The notes below the pieces were generated by a model, which was not told the DNA's origin, did not search any database, and was given only the letters and a program-made list of their open reading frames with translations. A stretch of DNA of 64,000 bases from an uncultured Oscillospiraceae bacterium (GTDB lineage Bacteria; Bacillota; Clostridia; Oscillospirales; Oscillospiraceae). The translations under genes were made by a program, and so were the position numbers. Each line of letters starts with the position of its first letter. Position 1 is the stretch's first letter. This document shows positions 1 through 8,733 of the stretch, one piece after another. The stretch lies in NCBI GenBank assembly GCA_934589145.1, contig CAKTNW010000008.1, forward strand, positions 5,952 to 69,951, in the 5' to 3' direction.

Positions 1-280
1 CGCTGTTGGCGCTGGCGGTGATGGGGGTGTCCATCCGCAGCTCGCCCCGGTCGATGGCCTCGAACACCAGCAGGGCCGTCATCACCTTGGTGATGCTGGC
101 GGGATACTGCTTGGTGTGGGCGTCCTGATCCAGCAGCACGGTGCCGGTGGCGCCGTCCACCAGCAGGGCGGCGCGGGCTTCGATCTGGATATCCTCCACG
201 GCGTAGGCGGTGACGGGCAGAAGCTGGGTCACCAGTAGGGCCAGTAGCAAAAAAACGGTGCAGAAACGGCGGAATTTCAT
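1..280 (-). CDS. D-alanyl-D-alanine carboxypeptidase (PBP5/DacA-like), N-terminal part
   Basis: This is a partial gene running off the left edge, with about 93 residues visible. It opens with a signal peptide (residues ~1-27, hydrophobic LLLALLVTQLLPVTAYA). A typical DacA start follows, with VDGATGTVLL and the serine-acylation motif S-I-T-K at residues 62-65. Such enzymes trim the terminal D-Ala from peptidoglycan stem peptides outside the membrane; in spore formers, paralogues (DacB/DacF) shape the spore cortex. It is divergently transcribed from the response regulator next door. Which Dac paralogue it is cannot be decided from this fragment. Confidence 0.85.
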   Translation of the reverse strand, partial: MKFRRFCTVFLLLALLVTQLLPVTAYAVEDIQIEARAALLVDGATGTVLLDQDAHTKQYPASITKVMTALLVFEAIDRGELRMDTPITASANS

Positions 281-281
281 A

Positions 282-309
282 ATGACATTTTCTCCATATG
301 TGCTATAAT
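282..309 (+). promoter_or_regulatory. Probable sigma-A promoter of the two-component operon
   Basis: ATGACA at 282-287 is followed after 16 bases by TATAAT at 304-309. It points at the response regulator whose start is at 450, leaving a ~140-base leader. It overlaps the start region of the divergent carboxypeptidase gene. Confidence 0.45.
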
Positions 310-449
310 GTTGGTACCGAATGTATGTCAGGACATGGGCCGCCGGGCGGCCCATGGGCAGTGTTCAACTCATTATTATAAACGACATGGCCCCTCCCGT
401 CAACGGGGAGCGGTTTGCCAAATGTAAACATTTTTCAGGAGGTGACGCC

Positions 450-1145
450 ATGAAGATACTTGTGGTGGACGACGAAAAGCTGTTGGTGAAGGGGATCACC
501 TTCAATCTGGAGAACGAGGGCTATCAGGTCACCGCCGCCTATGATGGCGAAGCCGCCGTGGAGCTGGCGAAAAAGGAGGATTTCGACCTGATCATCCTGG
601 ATCTGATGATGCCGGTGCTGTCGGGCACCGAGGCGTGCATGAAGATCCGCGAGTTCTCCGATGTGCCCATCATCATGCTGACGGCCCGCAGCGAGGATGC
701 GGACAAGCTGATGGGCTTTGCCTGCGGCGCTGACGACTATGTGACAAAGCCTTTCAATATCCTGGAGCTGAAGGCCCGGATCCGGGCGCTTCTGAAGCGC
801 AGCGCCGGCCGCTCGGACGCGGTGCGCACCATGCTGACGGTGGGGGATCTGAGCCTGGACACCCAGCAGCGGGTGGCCATCCGGGACGGAAAGACCATCG
901 ACCTGACCGCCAAGGAGTACGACCTGCTGGAGCTGCTGATGAAGAATCCCCGGCGGGTGTACAGCCGGGAGAGCCTGATGGATCTGGTGTGGGGCTATTC
1001 CTACGCCGGGGATTACCGCACGGTGGACGTCCATGTGCGCCGCCTGCGGGAGAAGCTGGAGCGGGTTCCGGCGGAACCGGCCTATATCATGACCAAGTGG
1101 GGAGTGGGTTACTATTTTCAGGGGGAAAACCAGCCTACAATTTAA
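450..1145 (+). CDS. OmpR/PhoB-family DNA-binding response regulator
   Basis: The 231-residue protein has an N-terminal receiver domain (acidic pocket D7-D8, phospho-acceptor D51 in IILDLMMP, conserved lysine in DDYVTKPF). A C-terminal winged-helix domain ends in the typical RRLREKLE and YIMTKWGVGYYF motifs. Phosphorylation by the adjacent histidine kinase should control its DNA binding. The start at 450 is chosen because AGGAGG lies seven bases upstream; the longer upstream reading has no ribosome site. It is followed directly by the kinase and a lipoprotein, forming a three-gene operon. The stimulus cannot be read from sequence. Confidence 0.93.
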   Translation: MKILVVDDEKLLVKGITFNLENEGYQVTAAYDGEAAVELAKKEDFDLIILDLMMPVLSGTEACMKIREFSDVPIIMLTARSEDADKLMGFACGADDYVTKPFNILELKARIRALLKRSAGRSDAVRTMLTVGDLSLDTQQRVAIRDGKTIDLTAKEYDLLELLMKNPRRVYSRESLMDLVWGYSYAGDYRTVDVHVRRLREKLERVPAEPAYIMTKWGVGYYFQGENQPTI

Positions 1146-1167
1146 GTTTGGCGTCAGCTATATCCTG

Positions 1168-2535
1168 GTGATCGCCGCGGTGCTGGTGCTGCTGAACACC
1201 TATCCGCTGCTGCAGTCCCAGACCATGGTGTTCCAGTCCAAGGAGACATCCATGAAGAGCTCCGTAAAGCTGATCGAGGCGTCGCTGAGCGGCCTGAAGC
1301 AGCTGGACGAGGAGAATGTGTCCAAGGCGCTGAGCTCCATGCGGGACACCGGTGTTTCCCGCATCCTGGTGACGGATACGGCGGGCCGCATCCTGTACGA
1401 CACCCGCGAGGCGAACGGCGCGGTGGGTCTGTACGCCTTCTATACGGAGATCGTCCAGGCCCTGGAGGGCTATGACGCCTTTTACTGCAACTACGATTCC
1501 ACGGCGTTCCTCAGTCGCATGGCCTCGCCGGTGGTGTACCACAACCAGATCGTGGGCGCGGTGTATACCTATGAATACGACACCAAGCAGGCGGATATTC
1601 TGAAGAGCTTCCAGTCCAACCTGATGAAGATCTCGGCGGTGATCGCCCTGGGCGTCATCGGCCTGTCCATCCTGCTGAGCCGAGTGCTGACGGCCCAGAT
1701 CACCGACCTGCTGTCGGCCATCCGCAAGGTGCGGGAGGGCGCGTACAGCCACCGTGCCGCCGTGACGGGCAGCGACGAGATCAGCCAGATCGCGGCGGAG
1801 TTCAACAGCCTGACGGATCGCCTGCAGACCACCGAGGACGCCCGGCGGCGGTTCGTATCCGACGCCAGCCATGAGTTGAAAACGCCTCTGGCGGGCATCC
1901 GGCTGCTGACGGACTCCATTCTGCAGACCGGCGACATGGACGCGGACACCACCCGCGAGTTCGTGGGCGACATCGGGCGGGAGGCGGAGCGCCTGACCCG
2001 CATTACGGAAAATCTGCTGCGGCTGACCCGGCTGGACAGCGGCGCGGTGCCGCAGGTGGCGCCGGTGGCGGTGGCCCCGGTGCTGGAGCGGGTGGCCCGG
2101 ATGCTGGCGGTGCTGGCACGGGAGAAGAACGTGACGCTGACCTACGAGGCGGCGGAGGACGCGGTGGCCCTGGCCACCGAGGACGATGTCCACCAGATCC
2201 TCTATAACCTGATGGACAACGGCATCAAATATTCCGGCACCGACGGCTTCGTCCACGCCGCCGCGGCGGTGGAGGGCGACTGGGTGGTGCTGACGGTGGA
2301 GGACAACGGCATCGGTATCCCGGAGGAGGATCTGCCCCATATCTTCGAGCGGTTCTACCGGGTGGACAAGATGCGCTCCCGCGCCATCGGCGGCACGGGC
2401 CTGGGTCTGTCCATCGTGAAGGACACGGTGGAGAACCGGGGCGGCCGGATCACCGCCGGGCCGCGGCAGGGCGGCAGCGGCACGGTGTTCACCGTGTATC
2501 TGCCCCGCGCGGAGGAAGGCGGTGAGGACGCGTGA
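1168..2535 (+). CDS. Sensor histidine kinase of the two-component system
   Basis: This is a membrane histidine kinase with a first membrane segment, an extracytoplasmic sensor of ~120 residues, a second membrane helix (~153-172), HAMP, and a HisKA box with H235 in DASHELKTP. The HATPase domain has DNGIGIPEEDLPHIFERF and GGTGLGLSIVK. The start is a problem. GTG at 1168 has no ribosome site and removes part of the first membrane helix. The same frame stays open upstream (LQFKFGVSYILV from 1135) past an AGGGGGA at ~1120, but contains no ATG, GTG or TTG there. The true start may be unusual, or the junction with the regulator gene may be mutated. The end overlaps the lipoprotein start by four bases. 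Confidence 0.9.
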   Translation: MIAAVLVLLNTYPLLQSQTMVFQSKETSMKSSVKLIEASLSGLKQLDEENVSKALSSMRDTGVSRILVTDTAGRILYDTREANGAVGLYAFYTEIVQALEGYDAFYCNYDSTAFLSRMASPVVYHNQIVGAVYTYEYDTKQADILKSFQSNLMKISAVIALGVIGLSILLSRVLTAQITDLLSAIRKVREGAYSHRAAVTGSDEISQIAAEFNSLTDRLQTTEDARRRFVSDASHELKTPLAGIRLLTDSILQTGDMDADTTREFVGDIGREAERLTRITENLLRLTRLDSGAVPQVAPVAVAPVLERVARMLAVLAREKNVTLTYEAAEDAVALATEDDVHQILYNLMDNGIKYSGTDGFVHAAAAVEGDWVVLTVEDNGIGIPEEDLPHIFERFYRVDKMRSRAIGGTGLGLSIVKDTVENRGGRITAGPRQGGSGTVFTVYLPRAEEGGEDA

Positions 2536-3401
2536 GAGGAAAGCTTTCATGTCTCGCGGCACTGGCCCTGGCGCTGTGCCTGCTGGCGGGCTGCGCCGCC
2601 GGTACCGTGAGCGGCAGGGACGGCCTGCGGCTGTACTACGCCGTGCCGCTGGATACCCATCCCGGCGGCGACGCCATCGACAGCGTGACGGTGGACTGGA
2701 ACAGCCTGCCGGAGGGTGACAAGACGGCACGGGTGGCGGCGGTGCTGGCGCTGCTGATGGGCGAATGCCACGAAAAGGGCTTCCAGAGCCCCATCCCTGC
2801 TGGAACCACGCTGCGCTCGGCGGAGGTGAAGGGCAGCACCGCATGGGTGGACTTCACCGGAAGCTATGGCCAGCTCAGCGGCATGGATCTGACCATCGCC
2901 GACTACTGCGTGGCGCTGTCCCTGACGCAGCTGGACGGCGTGTACGCGGTGCGCATCACCGTCAACGGCCAGGAGCTGGCCTATCGGGACAGCAACCTGT
3001 TCCTGGCCAGCGACGTGCTGCTGACCTCTATGGACGACGTGGTGCGGATGCTGACGGCCCAGCTCTACTTCCCGGACGGCGAGGGTGCGCTGGTGCCGGA
3101 GGAGCGGCTGCTGACCCAGTACGAGGGCCAGTCGGCGGCGGACGTGGTGCTGGCCGCTTTGGCGGACGGCCCCACGGAGGACGGCCTGCTGCCGCTGATC
3201 CCGGAGAACGTGGAGGGCATCACCGCCCGTGTGGAGGGCGGTGTGTGCCAGCTGAACCTGCCGTCCGAGGTGATCGCGGCCATGGACACGGATGCCGCCG
3301 GAGAGATGGAGCAGGGCATCGCCGCCTCGCTGCTGTCTCTGGAGGGTGTGTCCGCCGTACAGATCTACACCGACGGCGTGTATGTGGATGTATATGAATG
3401 A
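2532..3401 (+). CDS. GerMN-domain lipoprotein
   Basis: The 289-residue lipoprotein has a lipobox LLAGC with C21 as the likely lipidated cysteine. Two GerMN-like repeats follow, each with the pattern PEGTTLRS...WVDF...LT and EERLL...V. GerM-type proteins act in spore germination or sporulation, but GerMN lipoproteins also occur beside two-component systems such as LpqB with MtrAB. That makes this a plausible accessory of the kinase. GTG at 2532 overlaps the kinase stop (GTGA), so translation is probably coupled. A strong terminator follows. Confidence 0.8.
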   Translation: MRGKLSCLAALALALCLLAGCAAGTVSGRDGLRLYYAVPLDTHPGGDAIDSVTVDWNSLPEGDKTARVAAVLALLMGECHEKGFQSPIPAGTTLRSAEVKGSTAWVDFTGSYGQLSGMDLTIADYCVALSLTQLDGVYAVRITVNGQELAYRDSNLFLASDVLLTSMDDVVRMLTAQLYFPDGEGALVPEERLLTQYEGQSAADVVLAALADGPTEDGLLPLIPENVEGITARVEGGVCQLNLPSEVIAAMDTDAAGEMEQGIAASLLSLEGVSAVQIYTDGVYVDVYE

Positions 3402-3402
3402 G

Positions 3403-3437
3403 AAAGAGGCTCTGACCATCGGTCAGAGCCTCTTTTT
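3403..3437 (+). terminator. Rho-independent terminator of the two-component operon
   Basis: A perfect 15-bp stem (AAAGAGGCTCTGACC with its complement) around a three-base loop is followed by T residues. It lies directly after the lipoprotein stop. Confidence 0.9.
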
Positions 3438-3475
3438 GATATAAGGTACCTGCGGACGGTCCGGATACCCCGCCC

Positions 3476-4492
3476 TCAGAACCGCGCGGCGTCCAGTTCC
3501 ATGGTGGCGTAGCCGTTGAGGGTCATGTCGCCCCGGACGCCGGACTGGTACTCATAGTAGCCCTGGGCGCCGATCATGGCGCCGTTGTCGCCGCACCATT
3601 TCAGCGGCGGCAGATAGAGCTTCACGCCCCGTCTTTCGCACAGTCTTTGCAGGTCGGCGCGGATGATGGAGTTGGCGGCCACGCCGCCTGCCGCCACCAG
3701 CACGGTGCGGCCCGTCTGCTCCAGCGCCAGGGCCGCACGCTCCGTCAGCTCGTCGCTGACGGCCTGGGTGAAGTCCCGGGCCAGGGCGGGCTCGTCCAGG
3801 GGTTCGCCCTTCTGCTGGGCGTTGTGGGCCAGATTCACCACGGCGGTTTTCAAGCCCGAGAAGCTCATGTCCAGCGGCGCGCCGTCCACATGGGCGCGGG
3901 GCAGGGTATACACCCCGCCGGAGGATTGCTGTGCAAGCTGATCCATGGGCTTGCCGCCGGGATAGGGCAGGCCCAGCACACGGGCGGCCTTGTCGAAGCA
4001 CTCGCCCGCCGCGTCGTCACGGGTGGCGCCCAGCACCTTCATGTCGGTGTAGTCCGCCACATCCACGATCAGCGTGTTGCCGCCGGAGATGGCCAGCGCC
4101 AGGAACGGCGGCTCCAGCTCCGGAAAGGCCAGATAGTTGGCGGCGATGTGGCCCCGCACATGGTGCACCGGCACCAGCGGCACGCCCAGCGCCCACGCGG
4201 CGGACTTGGCGAAGCTGACGCCCACCAGCACCGCGCCGATCAGCCCCGGCGCGTAGGTGACGGCCACCGCGTCGATGTCCCGCTTCGTCAGTCCCGCGTC
4301 ACGGAGGGCCTGATCCGTCAGTCCGGCGATGGCCTCCACATGCTTGCGGGAGGCGATCTCCGGCACCACGCCGCCATAGAGGGCGTGCATGTCCGCCTGG
4401 GAGAGAATGGCGTCGGAGAGCACCTTGCGGCCATCCTGCACCACCGCCACGGCGGTCTCGTCGCAGGAGGATTCAAAAGCCAGTATGTTCAT
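3476..4492 (-). CDS. tsaD: tRNA N6-adenosine threonylcarbamoyltransferase TsaD
   Basis: The enzyme transfers threonylcarbamoyl to A37 of ANN-decoding tRNAs together with TsaB and TsaE. The 338-residue length is normal. Visible family marks are the N-terminal ESSCDET nucleotide-binding loop, the metal-binding HxxxH (H111 and H115 in HHVRGH), SGGNTL, and the C-terminal NG motif in WCGDNGAMIGAQG. Its ATG overlaps the stop of rimI by four bases (ATGA), so the two are co-translated. tsaB and tsaE, often neighbours, are not in this window. Confidence 0.96.
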   Translation of the reverse strand: MNILAFESSCDETAVAVVQDGRKVLSDAILSQADMHALYGGVVPEIASRKHVEAIAGLTDQALRDAGLTKRDIDAVAVTYAPGLIGAVLVGVSFAKSAAWALGVPLVPVHHVRGHIAANYLAFPELEPPFLALAISGGNTLIVDVADYTDMKVLGATRDDAAGECFDKAARVLGLPYPGGKPMDQLAQQSSGGVYTLPRAHVDGAPLDMSFSGLKTAVVNLAHNAQQKGEPLDEPALARDFTQAVSDELTERAALALEQTGRTVLVAAGGVAANSIIRADLQRLCERRGVKLYLPPLKWCGDNGAMIGAQGYYEYQSGVRGDMTLNGYATMELDAARF

Positions 4493-4959
4493 GCGTTCGC
4501 CTCCTCAAAATCCCGGGTCAGGATCAAAGCGTCCTCCTTGGGAAGGTCATAGTAGTTACGCCGCCGTCCCCGCTCCGTAAAGCCGAAGGACTGGTAGAGG
4601 GCGATGGCCGCGGCGTTGCTGGGCCGCACCTCCAGCGTCAGGAACGCCAGATGCTGCCCCGCCGCGAAGTCACAGAACACCTTCAGAAGCTTGGCGGCGA
4701 TGCCCTGGCGGCGGTATTCCGGGAACACCGCCACGTTGGTGATATAGCCCTCGTCCGCCGCCACCAGCAGTCCGGCGTAGCCCACCACCTTGCCGGTCAC
4801 GGCGTCCAGCGCCGTCAGGAAGGCGGCGCACTGGTTTTCCAGCTCCTCGGCCAGCATATTGCGGGACCAGGGGCGGGAGAAGCACACCCGCTCCAGCGCC
4901 GCGATCTCGTCCAGATGATCGGCGTTCATGGGCACGATCTTTACCTGTATCTTTTCCAT
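4489..4959 (-). CDS. rimI: Ribosomal-protein alanine N-acetyltransferase RimI
   Basis: This is a 156-residue GNAT acetyltransferase. The acetyl-CoA loop RRQGIA lies near residues 83-88 after VAVFPEY, and the typical RimI ending has NAAAIALYQSFGF and RRNYY. It acetylates the N-terminus of ribosomal protein S18, or related substrates, in the cytoplasm. The gene precedes tsaD with a four-base overlap, a very common Firmicutes pairing. The ribosome site before 4959 is weak; an inner methionine at residue 11 is an alternative start. Confidence 0.9.
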   Translation of the reverse strand: MEKIQVKIVPMNADHLDEIAALERVCFSRPWSRNMLAEELENQCAAFLTALDAVTGKVVGYAGLLVAADEGYITNVAVFPEYRRQGIAAKLLKVFCDFAAGQHLAFLTLEVRPSNAAAIALYQSFGFTERGRRRNYYDLPKEDALILTRDFEEANA

Positions 4960-5041
4960 AGTATTTAACCTGCTTTTTCAGATTTTTGCGTGCCGCTGTG
5001 TACGAAAATCGTGTAGCGGGCGGGCTAGAACTCCGCCCTAC

Positions 5042-7705
5042 TCAGCCTTTTGCGTCCAGCCAGTTCTTGCCGCTGTGGGCCTCGGCGGTTAGGGGAACGG
5101 CCAGGGCCGCCACCTGCTCCATCTCCTGCCGCAGCAGCTTCTCCACCGCTTCACGCTCTTCCTCCGGGCACTCCACGATCAGCTCGTCGTGCACCTGCAT
5201 GATGAGCCTGGCCTGCAGGCCCTCACGGCGCAGACGGTCATAGACCCGGAGCATGGCCAGCTTCATGATGTCCGCCGCCGTACCCTGAATGGGCATGTTC
5301 AGCGCCACCCGCTCGCCAAAGGAGCGCTGGATGAAATTGGAGGACTTCAGCTCTGGCAGCGCCCGGCGGCGGTGGTACAGCGTCTCCACATACCCCTGCT
5401 CCTTGGCCTTTTCCACGATGTCGGTCATGTACTGCTTCACGCCGGGGTAGGTGGCGAAGTAGCGCTCCATATAGTCCTTGGCCTCCGCCACCGTCACCTG
5501 GATGTCCTGGCTGAGAGAGAAGGCGGACATGCCGTACACGATGCCGAAGTTCACCGCCTTGGCGCGGGAGCGCATCTGATGGGTGACCTCGCTCTCCGGC
5601 ACATGGAACACCTTTGCCGCCGTGACGGTGTGGAAATCCGCGCCGGACAGGAACGCCTGCTGCATGGCCTCGTCCCCGGCCATGTGGGCCAGCAGCCGCA
5701 GCTCAATCTGGGAGTAGTCCGCGTCCACCAGCACATTGCCGTCCCCGGCGATGAACAGGCGGCGGATCTCGCTGCCCAGCTCGGTGCGGGTGGGGATGTT
5801 TTGCAGATTCGGCTCCGTGGAGCTGAGGCGGCCTGTGGCCGTCACCGTCATCTGGAAGCTGGTGCGCACCCGTCCGTCGGGGGACACCGCCCGCAGCAGG
5901 CCGTCGGCATAGGTGGAGCGCAGTTTGGCATACTGCCGGTATTCCAGCACCTTGTCCACGATGGGCGCCTCGTACCGCAGCTTTTCCAGCACCTCGGCAT
6001 TGGTGGACCAGCCGGTTTTTGTCTTTTTCCCGTGGGGAAGCTGCAATTTGTCAAAGAGGATGGCCCCCAACTGCTTGGGGGAGTTGATGTTGAAGGTCTC
6101 GCCCGCCATGTCGTAGATGGACTGCTCCAGCGTCACGATCCGCTGCTGCAGATCCTCGCCGAACCGGGCCAGGGCCGCGCCGTCGATGCGGAAGCCCGCC
6201 AGCTCCATCTCCGCCAGCACCCGGCACAGGGGCAGCTCCATCTCGTGGAGCAGCGCCGTCATGTTCAGCTCCTCCAGCCGGGGCGGCAGCACCTCGTACA
6301 GGGCGGCGACGGCGCTGGTATAGCTGCACAGGGCCGCCTCCGCCGCAGCGTCGTTCCCCAGCAGGGAGAAGGCATCCTTCTCCAGATGGGCCGGGGCGGG
6401 CAGCTCCGCGCCACAGTAGGCCACAAACAGCCGCTGCAGGTCATACCCTCCGGCGGTGGCGTCCAGCAGATAGCCCGCCAGCGCCGTGTCGAAGACAAAG
6501 CCCTCGGCAGGAAGGCCACGCTCCAGCAGGGCGCGGGTCAGATCCTTCACATTGTGGGCCGCCTTGGCGATATCGCAGCTGAAGAGGCCCCGCAGTAGGG
6601 CATCCCAGTCGCCGCCGAAGCGGTCGAACCGCAGGATGGCCGTCAGGCTGCTGCGCTCGTCGATGTCGCAGGCCACCGCCAGCACGGAGAGGTCGGCAAG
6701 GCCGTACACCGCCACATGGGGCGCCTTCCGCCACAGCGCCAACAGCCGCGCGGTGTCGGCGTCGGTCTCCGGCGTCTCCACGGTGGCCACATAGTCCTCG
6801 TCGTGGGTGACGGCCGCCGGTTCCGGCGCGGGCGCGGAGGGTGTCAGGCCGTACTTCTTGATGAGCTTGGTGAATTCCAGCTTTACGAACAGGTCGTAAA
6901 GCTCCGGCTTATAGGGCTGGCACAGGGCGTCCTCCGGGTCGAACTCCAGGGGCGCGTCGGTGACGATGGTGGCCAGCCAGTAGCTGCGGCGGGCGGACTC
7001 CTCCCCCTCCGCCAGCTTCCGCAGTGCGGCGGGCTTGGCCTCCACCTCCGGCATGGCGGCGTACAGCGCGTCGATGCTGCCGTAGCGCTGCACCAGGGCC
7101 GTGGCGGTCTTTTCGCCGATGCCCGGCACGCCGGGGATATTGTCGCTGCTGTCGCCCATCAGGGCCTTCAGGTCGATCATATGGATGGGGTCGAAGCCGT
7201 ACTGCTCCCGGAACAGGGCGGGGGTCATATCGGCGGTGGAGGTCTGGCCCATGCGGGAGGTCACCAGCTTCACCCGCGTGCGGTCGGTGATGAGCTGCAG
7301 GCTGTCCCGGTCGCCGGTGACGATGACGCACTCCCAGCCCCGCTTTTCGCACCGGCGGGAGATGGTGCCCAGCAGGTCGTCGGCCTCATAGCCCACCATC
7401 TCGTAGCAAGGGATGGACATGGCGCACAGCACCTGCTTCATCACCGGCATCTGCTGGGCAAGCTCGTCGGGCATGCCCTTGCGGGTGGCCTTGTAGCTGG
7501 CGTCCGCCTCGTGCCGGAAGGTGGGCTCCTTCCGGTCAAAGGCCACGCACAGCGCCTCAGGCTGTTCCTCGTCGGTGAACCGCTGGAGCATATTCAAAAA
7601 GCCGAAAATGGCGTTGGTATACAGTCCGTCCCGGGTGGTCAGGGGCTTCACGCCGTAAAAGGCGCGGTTGATGATGCTGTTGCCGTCAAGAACCATCAGT
7701 TTCAT
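5042..7705 (-). CDS. polA: DNA polymerase I
   Basis: The 887-residue protein has three regions. An N-terminal 5'-3' exonuclease contains VLDGNSIINRAFYG, YEADDLLGT and DSSDNIPGVPGIGEKTA. A middle 3'-5' exonuclease-like domain follows. The C-terminal family A polymerase has motif A DYSQIELRLLAHMA, motif B RSRAKAVNFGIVYG and motif C VHDELIVE. I see no DxE catalytic pair in the middle domain (it reads HVAVYGLADLS), so proofreading is probably lost, as in Bacillus PolA. The start at 7705 has AAGGAGG eight bases upstream; a longer GTG reading has none. It acts in Okazaki-fragment processing and repair. Confidence 0.96.
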   Translation of the reverse strand: MKLMVLDGNSIINRAFYGVKPLTTRDGLYTNAIFGFLNMLQRFTDEEQPEALCVAFDRKEPTFRHEADASYKATRKGMPDELAQQMPVMKQVLCAMSIPCYEMVGYEADDLLGTISRRCEKRGWECVIVTGDRDSLQLITDRTRVKLVTSRMGQTSTADMTPALFREQYGFDPIHMIDLKALMGDSSDNIPGVPGIGEKTATALVQRYGSIDALYAAMPEVEAKPAALRKLAEGEESARRSYWLATIVTDAPLEFDPEDALCQPYKPELYDLFVKLEFTKLIKKYGLTPSAPAPEPAAVTHDEDYVATVETPETDADTARLLALWRKAPHVAVYGLADLSVLAVACDIDERSSLTAILRFDRFGGDWDALLRGLFSCDIAKAAHNVKDLTRALLERGLPAEGFVFDTALAGYLLDATAGGYDLQRLFVAYCGAELPAPAHLEKDAFSLLGNDAAAEAALCSYTSAVAALYEVLPPRLEELNMTALLHEMELPLCRVLAEMELAGFRIDGAALARFGEDLQQRIVTLEQSIYDMAGETFNINSPKQLGAILFDKLQLPHGKKTKTGWSTNAEVLEKLRYEAPIVDKVLEYRQYAKLRSTYADGLLRAVSPDGRVRTSFQMTVTATGRLSSTEPNLQNIPTRTELGSEIRRLFIAGDGNVLVDADYSQIELRLLAHMAGDEAMQQAFLSGADFHTVTAAKVFHVPESEVTHQMRSRAKAVNFGIVYGMSAFSLSQDIQVTVAEAKDYMERYFATYPGVKQYMTDIVEKAKEQGYVETLYHRRRALPELKSSNFIQRSFGERVALNMPIQGTAADIMKLAMLRVYDRLRREGLQARLIMQVHDELIVECPEEEREAVEKLLRQEMEQVAALAVPLTAEAHSGKNWLDAKG

Positions 7706-7856
7706 GGTCGGCCTCCTTGTGGGGTCAGATTTCACATAATACTTTATTATAGTCTATTTTCCGGCAAAACACAACCTCCGCTCTTGACAGTTTTTCCTTT
7801 TGTGATAGTATGGAGTGGATTTATCGTATCTCGCAAGATCTGTGACAGGAGGCGCT

Positions 7857-8711
7857 ATGAACAAGCCTTTTATCCGAAAAATACTTGAAGTGACGCTTGC
7901 GGTGCTGCTGGTGGTGTGTATCGCCCTGCTGACGTTTTACTTCGTCAACTGCTATCAGTCGAAGAAGCTGGTAGAGGCGATCAGGCAAAAAGATCTTCCG
8001 AAAGTAGAGTATATCGTGGAGAAATATCCCCATTGTGTCAATACGTTTCCGTCAGTGAGTTCACATTGGTGGCGAGCCGTAATGGGCATAGTAGCCGATT
8101 TTCCACTGGTAGAAGCGTGCGGGATCGGAGATACAGAAATTGTCAGATATCTTGTAGAACACGGTGCGGATGTGAACTGCGATGATGGTTATTCGCCGTT
8201 GAGCGTGACACTTATTGGAAAACCGGAAGGCTGGCGCGATACATTTCACTATTTGATCGACTGTGGAGCGAATGTGGACTACATAACGGCGTCCCACACA
8301 ACATCTGTGGAGGATGCCGTAAGATATAAGTACTGTAAGAGTGATGTCGATATAGACGAGGTGTGCGATGTTGTCCGTTACTTATTGAAGCATGGCGCAC
8401 CCAGTAAGGATGACGTTATGGACGCGCTTTGCCGATGCGCAGAGCAGGACAGCCGCAGTATCCCAGTTATGGAAATATTGATGAAGGAAGGGCGTATAGG
8501 GGTCAACGACAAAGGCTGGAAGAGTAATACACCGTTAATGTATGCGGCGGCCTATGGCGATGCCGAAACGGTCGAATACCTGCTGTCGTGCGGCGCGGAC
8601 GTAGATGCCGTGGATGATGACGGCGAAACGGCGATAGATTGGGCCGAGCGAAACGGGCGAACCGACATTTTGTTATTGCTGAAAGACCACAAAGAAACCA
8701 TTCCCGATTGA
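7857..8711 (+). CDS. Membrane-anchored ankyrin-repeat protein
   Basis: The 284-residue protein has one N-terminal membrane helix (residues ~10-28, LEVTLAVLLVVCIALLTFYF) and then ankyrin repeats. Clear repeat units are EIVRYLVEHGADVNC, VVRYLLKHGAP and ETVEYLLSCGADVDAVDD. Ankyrin arrays bind other proteins; no enzyme motif is seen. Codon use is more A/T-rich (many GAA, ATA, TAT, AAA) than in the very GC-rich neighbours, suggesting acquisition by transfer. AGGAGG lies six bases before the ATG. A partner cannot be named. Confidence 0.8.
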   Translation: MNKPFIRKILEVTLAVLLVVCIALLTFYFVNCYQSKKLVEAIRQKDLPKVEYIVEKYPHCVNTFPSVSSHWWRAVMGIVADFPLVEACGIGDTEIVRYLVEHGADVNCDDGYSPLSVTLIGKPEGWRDTFHYLIDCGANVDYITASHTTSVEDAVRYKYCKSDVDIDEVCDVVRYLLKHGAPSKDDVMDALCRCAEQDSRSIPVMEILMKEGRIGVNDKGWKSNTPLMYAAAYGDAETVEYLLSCGADVDAVDDDGETAIDWAERNGRTDILLLLKDHKETIPD

Positions 8712-8733
8712 ATAGATTGAATAGAGGTCAACT

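Noticed and set aside
1135..2844. 570-codon antisense frame across the kinase and lipoprotein genes
   Set aside because: It is a composition shadow; the sense strand encodes a clear histidine kinase and GerMN protein.
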